Positions 55,198-64,000 of a stretch of DNA of 64,000 nt are shown in pieces. Within the stretch, counting starts at the first letter, position 1. The number at the start of each line of letters is the position of its first letter. The translations under genes and the position numbers were made by a program. A model generated the notes under the pieces. That model made no database searches, was not told the origin of the DNA, and saw nothing but the letters and a program-made list of their open reading frames with translations. Origin of the DNA: Kappaphycus alvarezii (lineage: Eukaryota; Rhodophyta; Florideophyceae; Gigartinales; Solieriaceae); NCBI GenBank assembly GCA_002205965.3, contig NADL03000459.1, positions 1,488,001-1,552,000 on the forward strand. The letters are read 5' to 3'.

Positions 55198-57336
55198 CTA
55201 CAGGAATTCATGGTTCTTATCCTTCAATTTTCTCTTCAAACCAGCTAAGGTATCATCCCCTGGAACCAAGCGCTGAAAAAGGAAAAAAACGTCCACGGTT
55301 CAGTTTATAATTCTTTATTTTGCATTAAAAAAAGTTTATAATTAAGTAATTGTCACCAATAGTCACAATTAAAACGAAAAATCATCAAGAAAATAAAATG
55401 CGACAGTTTTCCCTTGGTCTAAGCCTTCTTGGTCTGAAAAACAATGTTTCGGGATGAACTTATCAGAGAGTATATGTTGTACAAACATAATCCGTAACCC
55501 TAATAGAGACAATAAGAGTTTAGCGGGTAACGCATTGCACCGAACTATTTCGATGATTACATTTTCACTATGCTCATGCTTGGATAAGTTTGAAATTTTC
55601 GTTTAAACTGTTCATTCTAATTAGACTGAAATTAGTTAAGCTTATTATCATACCACTTCCTATTCCTCAATCAGAGATCGTATAAAGTATTTAAGAGGCC
55701 TATCAGGCCTTTTTATTTAGATGATAGTTAAGATTATTATCATACCGCTTTCAATTCCTCAATCAGAGATTGTATAAAGTAGTTAAGAGGCCTATCAGGC
55801 CTTTTTATTTAGATGATTAGCCTTAAATGAGTTAACATCATATATTGCTTCTGTTTTTATCACTTTCACTCATGAAGATCCTCATTTGCCTAAATACCTA
55901 CATATTTTAGTAACTAATTTAAGATGAATCCATAAATTACCCAAAAAATGAATGAAACAAGATATATTGTATCTATTCTCCAAAAGTACTTTAAAAATTT
56001 CCGAAAATGTTTATATTATTATCTTTCACATCAATCAACCTACGTAAGGTAAATATCACGGTGGAATTAAACAGCTGCAATATACATTTCACGCTACATA
56101 TGCAGTGTATTTCAATAGCATTTCCAACTCCTTTTTTGGAAAAGGAAAAAGTGCTTAATGTTTTATCTTTAACAATAGTTTCGTGTTCATTTTAAAATGT
56201 CTTCGCCAATTGATCACAATAGAAGACTTACCTTTTCTAACATCGTGCTTTTCGCAGATAACTGCAACTTGAAATAACTGTTTTTCTTCTCGTATCACTT
56301 TTAGCTTAGCCAATAAATCAACAAGTGCTCTCCAAGCTTTCGGAAGAAGTAAACATTCTTCTCAGAGTTTTCCACAATCTACAAAATATTCACTAAAGAT
56401 CAAAGAAAATAAAAGATTCAGAATTAAAACTATTCAGATAAAAGATATGGTAGAAAGAGAAAACACCTAGCAAAAACGATTGCATATTTTAAAGGAAAAT
56501 TCAGTAAAGAAATATCCTGACTATGAGAAACTTTTCTCCCGCTTTTCTTTAATTCACACTAGCACATTTTCGTTTTATATATTACTTTAATGATTAACTT
56601 ACTAGCTTGGGAGTGATTTATCATTTCTCTGTTTTAGTAATAGTAAAATAGTTTAATTTAAATTATTTTAATGGAGGTAAATATACATGCCATATCAATA
56701 TCAAGTATCTCTGGTGAGAAGTAATTATGAACACAAAATACTGGACCAGTATCGTTTTCTCTAATTTAAAGAATTAAGAACCAATTACCCTTTTACAGTT
56801 CTTAATGTATCCAAGCCCATTCTATAACCTCGAAATCCTTTTTCTTCGAATAGAACTGGAACATGGGTTCCTCTCGGTAACTGAAAAAGGTGAAATGTAG
56901 GGAAACTTTCACTTCGGTATAAATTTAATATGATTAGTGGCGGATGATATCAGAGAATTTTCGAAAGAAGCCGATCAAAATAATTCAGAATAAAAGCTTG
57001 AGGGTTTAAAGGTGGAAGAAAGAAGGCTAAATATAGCAAATTCGAATCCTACGCAAGCAGAATGCCGAAAATGTTTTCTTTCGACCTGCCTGTGCCCATA
57101 ATTAGTTACAAACTGCCAAAAAAATCGTTGACAGGATTTCTCCTAGAGATTCCAAAAATAAATAGCTCCGAAAATTTGAGAAAATTTTAACGTTTATTCG
57201 GAATAATATATAAGTTCTAGTAATTTGAAATATCGCTGCGTGAAAATGAATAAATTACATGTTAATTATCTAGCCTTAATTATCGGGAAATAAGTAAATA
57301 ATTATTCAACCAGAATAAGTTACCTCTTGCGGACAT
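55198..57336 (-). other. Candidate intron-rich gene (unrecognised)
   Basis: Minus-strand segments with splice-like edges, from 5' to 3': 57336-57324 (ATGTCCGCAAGAG before GTAACT); 56880-56789 (after CCTTTTTCAG; open as LPRGTHVPVLFEEKGFRGYR and before GTAATT); about 56357-56232 (ALVDLLAKLKVIREEKQLF, FQVAVICEKHDVRK, before GTAAGTC); 55433-55419 (after GTTTTTCAG; T-K-K-A-stop); 55272-55198 (after TTTTTTTCCTTTTTCAG; RLVPGDDTLAGLKRKLKDKN, stop TAG). Exon phases do not all join in one simple model, and the third segment lacks a good acceptor tract, so one gene, two genes or chance are all possible. I do not recognise the protein. An AT-rich block with intron-like spacing and readable lysine-rich segments is unlike the decayed transposons around it. 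Confidence 0.3.
55636..55819. repeat. 92-bp tandem duplication with a terminator-like hairpin
   Basis: Unit 55636-55727 is repeated at 55728-55819 with a few differences. Each copy carries AGGCC-TATCA-GGCCT followed by TTTT (about 55696-55714 and 55788-55806), a stem-loop plus T-run. Confidence 0.75.
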
Positions 57337-59229
57337 TTTTAGACGCTATCTACAAGCTAAGTTTTCTAGTTGAAACGAGATTCATGACGCTGTTTCGACT
57401 GACGGACATCACTCATCATTCTTTACTAAAGACAATAACCTCCTCAATTATTGGCAAGATGCCCAAAATTATCTTTTGTTTGGTCAAAAATGGCCAAAAG
57501 GATTATTGAATCTGTAGGTTGCCAAAGTTAGCTAAGGTTTAAAAGTCAAACTTTTCAGATGTGAAACACAGCTCCCCTAAAATCATTCAAGTGATTCAAA
57601 ATCTTTGTGAACTATCTCAAGTTCATGATCAATGAATTTCAACCTTTACTAATAGTAGAATTATGGGATAGTTTGGGTATATATTTAGTAACCAAGACCT
57701 AGTCAGTTAGTGAAATTACTCCAATTTTCAAACTGCAGGGGTTGTACAGCTGACAAACATATAATTAGTGCTGAACTGAGCTATCAACCTACTTTTTTCA
57801 CCCAATATCACGTTATTAAACAGTATTTTGTTTTCAGCTCGATGGAAAAGGGTACTAATTTCAGTAAGCTACGGCTTCAAATTCTTTTCCATCCCATTAA
57901 AACTTTATCTGACCTTATTATAATCTTCTAATATTATGGGTAAGAGACGTGCCTCAAATAAACTAATTCAAAGATAAGTTTATGAAGATATGCATGCACA
58001 AACAAATTCATGAAAAATCTATTGAAAAGTAATTCTTCAGAAAAAATGGAAACTGTATTTTTTTAATGTACTGTCTAGTGGTTAGGCCACATATGCGAAA
58101 CGAAGGTATCATGGAGGAAGTAGATACATCTTCGCTTTTTTCATTACCGCATACATCAAATCCGTATTCTAGTCCGAAGATGATATTGTAGTTTAGATTT
58201 AAAATATTTTAATATAAATTAATCTTATTTATTGACGGTACTTTTAAAACCAACAGTTACTCAAAATAATTCCTTTTCTCGATTATTTTTTTTTGGATAT
58301 CTCGCAAAATCACCGAGTTGAAGCCTCCAAGTCCTATCACAGATTTTTGGTCTGTATTATTCTTCCATATTTTTATTTGATATTGCAATTACCGCACTGG
58401 TGTTGGTAAGCAAATGCAACTAACTCCTATTCTGTCAGCTAAAATCGGACTAGTTTGCGCTAAAGCATATTTTAAGTCCTTCAAAAGCGCAAATTCATTT
58501 TATTTTGATGTATTTAGGTTACTTCAGTAGTTTTTAAATCCAGTGAACCAATGAAGAGACGATATTCTTTCCCAGAAGTGGCCGAAATTCGCCGTCTAGC
58601 TTAGTTTGCCAACTGCAATCCTTATTTAAATCCTATTACAATCCTGAAAGTGTTACAAGCATGAAATTTCAACTCTCCATGTTTGTCAAATCTTCCATAA
58701 TTGGAGTAGATTTATGAGCAATCGAAGTCAATCAACTGCGCTGTTAGTACTTTTCATTTGCTGAATTTCATTTCATTCAGTGATTTTGAAGGTTTCAAGT
58801 ATGTCGAAGCAGTAATTTATGTAATGTTGAAACCGAATATGAACCAATATAGAGACACGGAAATCATCGCTTCCAATTCTGAGTGGCTTTTTGGTAAGGC
58901 TGAAGTACATATCCTACAAAGAGTGAGTGTTTCTATCTGGTATGGTCACCTCAATTTCCTTCACGACATCCTATATCGTCGTGAACTTGTACTATAGTTT
59001 CATGTGAAGCTAGAGAGGATTGAATTTATTACTGTTTGATTGTATAAATTTGGCAGTATCCGGAGTGATATTACTGCAGTACTTAGATACGTTTTTTTCC
59101 TCATCAGCATTTCTTCCACTAAAGTTGGAACAAAATAAAGTTAATTATTTCATCCAATAAAACACTAGAGAAAGGTCGAAAGCTGCCATCAAGAGGCGCC
59201 TAGTGCTACCAAGCCCTTTTTAATTTTTA

Positions 59230-59424
59230 ATGGAACCGAATACACTAGAGCGCGTTCAATGGGCAGAGATCGAGGCTTTGTTCGACACCTATGTTCATTT
59301 TCCGTGTTTTAGGAAGGCTTTTGAGTGGATACAGATGTGTCAGATGTCTAACTTGGAGCGGTATCATCTCAAAATGATGAAGATAGAATTTTATATCGGT
59401 AACGGTTTACAAGTATGGTTTTGA
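59230..59424 (+). CDS. Small unrecognised ORF (64 aa)
   Basis: MEPNTLERVQWAEIEALFDT, rich in Trp, Phe and Cys, ends at TGA 59422-59424. It sits at the right edge of the AT-rich block in sequence of higher GC. No family is recognised; it could be a fragment of a transposon gene or chance. Confidence 0.2.
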   Translation: MEPNTLERVQWAEIEALFDTYVHFPCFRKAFEWIQMCQMSNLERYHLKMMKIEFYIGNGLQVWF

Positions 59425-60033
59425 GTCCTTCTGAGAAGAATTACTCGTTTTGTGAAGAAATACCTAATACAAATTTCAGAGTGCACTTTCTAAGCACTCC
59501 CTTTTCGTATATTCATTTCACCGCTCATAGAGCATATATTTGTTAGTGAAGGGTCATGAGCCCTACTATCGGAAATTGTCATGCACGACTCCCGACCGTT
59601 CGGAATGGTATTTAAGTGCACCTATTTACTGCAGCCCATAATTCGGAAAGTGCCCGATGCCCACTTCAATTCATATGTGTCCCTTCCAAGGGAATTCTAA
59701 CTGTCGGTACAACTACTTTGAATTCGTTGGAATGCACCCGGGCGCTTCGTAGTATAGACTGTAGTTAAATAGGACCAACTTCCAATGGAAGAACCAACTT
59801 CAGAGCGTAGATCATCAGTCACACTAACCGAACCAGTAAACAACTGCTGGCTCAGGGGAGGGTGTGCAGGTGGTGCCCACGCAGTCTAAACGTTGTTGTC
59901 AAATTAATACTTTGCATCCTCTTCCCCACTTGGTCCTGAATCACTCGACAACATTCCTTGGTTCACTCTCTATCAGTCCGACATCATTCCGGAATAGTCA
60001 GCGGACCTCGAGGCTGAGAACATCAAGGGAGAA
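59425..60033. other. Possible 5' LTR or leader of element C4
   Basis: No coding signal. Position before a gag start suggests LTR and leader, but the matching 3' LTR lies outside the window, so this cannot be tested here. Confidence 0.35.
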
Positions 60034-62196
60034 ATGTCAAGTGAAGGAGGATCTGAAACTGGCGCGCATTCGCAATCTGGTATTGAGATAGGAATGCAAG
60101 CGACAAGCGGATCAGTAAACAAAGGGAATACATTCGATCGAGTGGAGGAACTAGAATGGCGTCCCGACGAGAGCAGTACAAAGCAAGGGTACGTGTATCG
60201 ATGTATGATTAGGATAATCATCGAAGACATCAAAGGGGACGACCTAAAGGACATGTTAAATGAACTGCTCCCTCCCGAGAACCTTTTTATTGCAGATGTT
60301 ACGAATGGAAGCAATGCACCTATGATGTACAAGGAGCTCCGGGACTTGATTTTTGCAAGAGGCGGCGGTATAGAAAAGAAAAGAGGTCTGCAAATCAAAA
60401 AGGCATTGGCCGCGTACTATACGGACGATCAGGCAACTCAAGATGCGCTTGACTTAGCTCGAGAGGTGGTAGTGTCGGGAACTAAAACAGTTGTCGCGGG
60501 CAAAACAGGTGCACCCAACATTGCAAGCAATGTGGAATCTACGAGCACTTTTGTTGCTGTTGACCCAGCTGGAAGGGGCACGCATGAGCAAGAGCTCACA
60601 CTCCCTGCCGGACATCAGCAACAGCGAGAAAGTCCTAACGTGCAGAAATTAACTTCGCCAAGGGCATTTGGAGCTCAAAACGGAGACTAAATGGACAACT
60701 TGCAGTCTTTTACTACGTTCCAACAAGGGCCAATTAACAACAGACATTCCCAAAATATGCCCGATACGGCACAGAATCGTAGAAACGAAAGAGTGAGGGA
60801 CAGCGAGAGGGGATATGGGGAGTCAAGTGGAATATCTGCTCATGCGGTCAATGTTTTATCGAAGTTAGTGACGAGGTTTAAAGACAGATCGGACAAATTC
60901 GGGGGAGACGAGGGGGAGAATTGGGAAGACACATATGGGACATACTTGAATTGTGTAACTCAGTGGGGTGTCCCAGAGCACGCAGCTCTGCGCAACATTG
61001 AGAAAATACTGGCAGGTGAGGCAAAGATATATTACAAGCGCAAGGTACAGGCCAATCCCACGTGCTTTAAGTCTCTCAATGATGTGGACAGTTTTATCAT
61101 GGACACATTTCATGGCAGGGAGGCACAGGAAGCTACTCTCGAATACCTCGACGCCCTGTCCATGGATGACTATGTGACATCGACGGGATCCTACCAAGGT
61201 GGCCTAAAAGCGGTGCGTGACCTTATTATTAAGCACATGAACCTCGTCCCAAAGGAAAGGCAGTCCAACCGAGACCAGAAGCGTTGGTTGAAGAATGCAG
61301 TACGTTGTTACAAATGGTGCCGGCCCACTACTGCAAGGGCCAACGAAATGGACTTCTCCCAGATGTATGCAGTTCTTAAATCGCAGGCCATCGAGGAAGA
61401 CAAAGGGAGAGAGCTCCGCAGTCTCCGCACTGCCAATCACAGGGTCGGAGACAAGAGCCTTCGAGGAAGTGAAGGCTGGTTCGAGGATATGTATAGGAAG
61501 GGCAAGGACAATCTCAGACATAAGCCATTCGTAAATAGGCATTCTAAGGGGTTTACCGGGCCCTGTTTCGGATGTGGCCGCCGCGGCTTCAAGCGTAGTG
61601 ATTGTCCAAATTGCTCGAAACGCCAGAATTACATAAAGGACCGTGAGAAGGCTCTTAAAGCTATCAACGAAGTATTTTCGCTCTCGGAAGCATCTAAAGT
61701 CATCGGTGAATTAGAAATACAGTATGGGGAGGATTGGGAGGAACTACTCATGGGTGAGAGTGATAGCGACGTCGACGGTAGCGAGGAATCTGTGCAGGAG
61801 GTTGAAGTCGGTTTAGCAACGTTAACGACTCCTCCCTCCGAAGGGCCAGGAATTGCAAGTGCGACCAACGATTTCGTCCGCCAATATTCGAATGACTATG
61901 GAGCTGATTTAGATGTGAAAGGGGCATACAACGATCCTGATACCGTTGATGAAGTGCTGCTTGTTGGAAGCGTCGCTGACAACGACACGATGCGAAATGC
62001 TCCAGAGATCCCTGACGACGTACCGGTCCTAGGAATCAATTCGAATTCAACTACGCGAAATTTTGATGGGATATGTCTGGACAATGGTGCTGCAACCTCC
62101 GTGTGTGGTCTACCTCAGTCGAAAGCTTACGCTGAGTTTATGAATTTTCCATTCAGGCTTGGGAAGTCCGACAGGGTGTTCCGTTTTGGAGGATAG
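60034..62196 (+). pseudogene. C4 gag and protease start
   Basis: ATG 60034 opens MSSEGGSETGAHSQSGIEIG. TAA 60688-60690 is followed at once by ATG 60691 in the same frame (MDNLQSFTTFQQGP), then a gag core (DRSDKFGGDEGENWEDTYGT, EKILAGEAKIYYKRKV). A knuckle-like CFGCGRRGFKRSDC (about 61563-61604) has Phe where CCHC knuckles have His. After an acidic linker comes the protease site GICLDNGAATSVCGLPQSKA (about 62071-62130). TAG 62194-62196 stops the reading just before the segment that continues the protease at 62197-62412. Confidence 0.76.
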
Positions 62197-63122
62197 ACAA
62201 AATCCAGTATTGGGACCATTGTGGTTCGCATGCCTATACCAGGCCATTCCTTCATTGAGGTACGAGTTGACGTAGTTGCCTATAACATCCCGATGTTACT
62301 TGGCCTCGATGCCCTAGACAAGTTCGGTATATACGTGAACAACGTCAAGGACGTACTCGTTCATGACAGGGCAGGATGGACTATACCCCTCACCAGAAAG
62401 GCCAGGCACGTATAACTTGAATGGGAATAGCAGATTCTCTTCACAGTTGCTGAGCTTCGTAAGATGCACAATGGTTTCTATCACCCGGCGAATGATAAGC
62501 TCTTCAATTTGATTAAGCGGGCCAAGCCAGAACATGCCACCCCAAACACTATGAAGCTTATCAAAGAGATAAGTCGGCAGTGCAACGTTTGCCAATTTCA
62601 CTCCCCTAGGCCACTCCGTTTTAGCGCTACCATACCCGACTCCATCGTTTTCAACCGTATGGTGATACTTGATCTGATGTGGATAGAGGGGAATCCCCTC
62701 CTGCATGTAGTTGATGCAGATACCCACTACTCCGCAGCACGCATCTTGGATGGGGAGTCCACGGAGGATGTCTGGAACGCGTTCCTCCACTGCTGGGTGT
62801 CCACTTATACGGGATTCCCGGACATCCTAAAAGCAGACTCTGGGTCCGTATTCACATCAAAGGCTTGGAACATTCTGTCGTCGGAAGTCGGTGTGGCTGT
62901 GGAGATAGCGCCAGTCGAGAGCTCCAACTCTATGGGAGCGGGGGAACGTTACCACGATCCCTTGCGTCGGATTTTTCACAAGGTTCGTGCGGAATATCCA
63001 GACCACGACTTGGATTTGATCTTGGCTCTCGCGACAAAACCGATGAACGATACGATGGGGCCCGAAGGTCTCGTCCCTAGCCTCTTGGTTTACGGTGTGG
63101 TGCCTCTTGGCACCACACCGTA
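62197..63122 (+). pseudogene. C4 protease end and integrase
   Basis: The protease end reads RVDVVAYNIPMLLGLDALDK. After stops at 62413 and 62428 the integrase begins ILFTVAELRKMHNGFYHPAN, with HHCC cysteines in CNVCQFH. First Asp is in VILDLMWIEGNPLLHVVDAD, second in ILKADSGSVFTSKAWN, Glu in GAGERYHDPLRRIF. The frame closes at TAA 63121-63123, which lies inside a perfect inverted repeat (63089-63124). Confidence 0.8.
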
Positions 63123-63124
63123 AA
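63089..63124. repeat. Perfect 16-bp inverted repeat with 4-nt loop in the C4 integrase
   Basis: TTTACGGTGTGGTGCC-like left arm (63089-63104: ttacggtgtggtgcc preceded by t) pairs base for base with 63109-63124 across the loop TCTT. The right arm supplies the stop codon TAA. Confidence 0.92.
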
Positions 63125-64000
63125 GAATGCCATCCGGATCCATCAGTCTACCGGATCAGGAGGCACGACTGAATATGTTGCAGACTGCACGGCAGGAGAT
63201 GGAGCACATCACAGCGCAGTTGCGCCTCAATACTGTCTTAAAGAAGAGAACACCTGAGGCTGCAATGTCGATTGTCGTCGAGGGTGATCCGGTTTTGGTA
63301 TGGCGTAAAGGCCAGAAACCAAGCAGTAGTCGCTGGACTGGTCCATTTGAAGTCATCAAGGTAGAAGGGAAGGTCGTCACTGTGGTGGACGACAACGGGG
63401 TACCCAGGGAGTTCAACAGATCCAGTGTTAAAAGATTTTTTTCAAGCGACCCCAACACCTCACTGCTGATGCACGAACACCGCGTGGAGGGCAACGAGGA
63501 CGTAGAAAGGCATGGTAGCGGCACAGCGAGTGACGCCAACGGATCTTCAGATTCTGAGTCCGAGGTCGACGATCCCCGTGATTTAGACTTCATCCCCGAT
63601 TACGAGTGGGAAGGGTCAGTGTTTGCCTGCGATACTGATCCAGGCGGCAATTTTTGTATTCACGTTACTGAAGAGCTTGCACCGGGAGATCCGAGGCTAC
63701 AGGAAAAGCGTTTCAAGGATGCTGTGAGGGCGGAACTTGATGGACTGAATAAGATGGGTGTATGGGAGACCGGTAATGAGTCCCAGTTACCACCTAATGC
63801 TAACGTCATGGGTACTCGTGTCATTCAGGCGCTGAATAATGTTGGAACTAAGGCCGAGAAGGTAAAGGCGAGGATGGTAGTTCAGGGTCACACGGATCGA
63901 GAGAAGTACAACCTGGTCCATGACTCGACAACGCTGCACCAACGTTCTGTCCGCCTTATCTTGTCGCTTGCAGCAGCGCATGATTTTCGTGTGTGGTCAC
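63124..64000 (+). pseudogene. C4 integrase C-terminus and RT start, truncated by the window edge
   Basis: Same frame beyond the stop: integrase tail VVEGDPVLVWRKGQKPSSSR and WTGPFEVIKVEGKVVTVVDD, an acidic spacer (ASDANGSSDSESEVDDPRDL), then RT with RFKDAVRAELDGLNKMGVWE, ANVMGTRVIQAL, KARMVVQGHTDREK and SVRLILSLAAAHDFRVWS, equivalent to C2 at 39.06-39.36 kb. Motif A and the YxDD box lie beyond the window. Confidence 0.78.

Larger units (their letters stand above)
54331..59200. other. AT-rich block with possible spliced exons on the minus strand
   Basis: Clearly more AT-rich than its surroundings, with no long open frame and no readable transposon. On the minus strand several short open segments are bounded by splice-like signals (listed as the candidate gene below). 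Apart from those and one tandem duplication, I see nothing. Confidence 0.5.
60034..64000 (+). mobile_element. Copia-like retrotransposon C4, same lineage as C2, runs off the window
   Basis: Gag, protease, integrase and the start of RT all lie in one reading frame (that of 60034) up to the window end, interrupted by TAA 60688, TAG 62194, TAA 62413, TAG 62428 and TAA 63121. There is no frameshift. Protease, integrase and RT blocks align with those of C2 in order and sequence. Integrase precedes RT, so Ty1/copia. Confidence 0.8.

Noticed and set aside
1..64000. CRISPR arrays, operons, Shine-Dalgarno sites, rRNA genes
   Set aside because: None seen. The spaced direct repeats here are LTRs or transposon ends, and the gene structure is eukaryotic.

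Overview
This is eukaryotic nuclear DNA, dominated by dead transposable elements. The reasons are a DnaJ gene with a clean GT-AG spliceosomal intron, a eukaryote-type Y-family DNA polymerase with a ubiquitin-binding zinc finger, and a range of eukaryotic transposons (non-LTR, Ty1/copia, Ty3/gypsy, tyrosine-recombinase/DIRS-like, Tc1/mariner, hAT, pogo-like). Compact host genes between repeat-rich blocks, together with a helicase-associated (HA) repeat protein, fit an alga. A red alga is my best guess, but nothing here proves the taxon. All readings were made by eye.

Host genes. Only three are well supported: an HA-repeat protein running in from the left edge (to 903, with one frameshift), a type II DnaJ/Hsp40 (42980-44092, one intron) and a DNA polymerase iota-like translesion polymerase (44307-45974, minus strand). 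The last two converge tail to tail. A 5-kb AT-rich block (about 54.3-59.2 kb) contains splice-bounded open segments on the minus strand that may belong to an unrecognised, intron-rich gene.

Layout. 1.6-3.6 kb: decayed non-LTR retrotransposon, minus strand. 3.8-20.0 kb: a three-level nest. A Ty3/gypsy element (TSD TGGGG at both ends) carries a copia-like LTR element (3851-15385) inside its 5' LTR, and that element carries a DIRS/PAT-like tyrosine-recombinase element (9792-15105, minus strand) inside its 3' LTR. 20.8-21.5 kb: hAT fragment. 23.6-24.8 kb: pogo-like transposase remnant. 26.3-30.8 kb: second copia-like element, with an inverted 153-bp piece of its own family in the RT. 31.1-33.6 kb: second copy of the non-LTR family. 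34.5-41.5 kb: a solo LTR of the 3.8-kb copia family, split by a third copia element (34609-41293) with nearly identical 709-bp LTRs. 42.9-46.0 kb: host gene pair. 46.3-48.6 kb: MITE-like repeat, third non-LTR fragment and a Tc1 element with IR/DR-type ends. 50.6-53.0 kb: Tc1 fragment, then hAT element. 60.0-64 kb: copia element of the same lineage as the third one, running off the right edge.

None of the mobile elements has an intact coding region. They are useful mainly as a stratigraphic record, because target-site duplications and interrupted repeats give the order of insertion. Several reading-frame breaks, including one in the HA gene, sit on homopolymers, so base-level sequence error is a real alternative to decay at those places.
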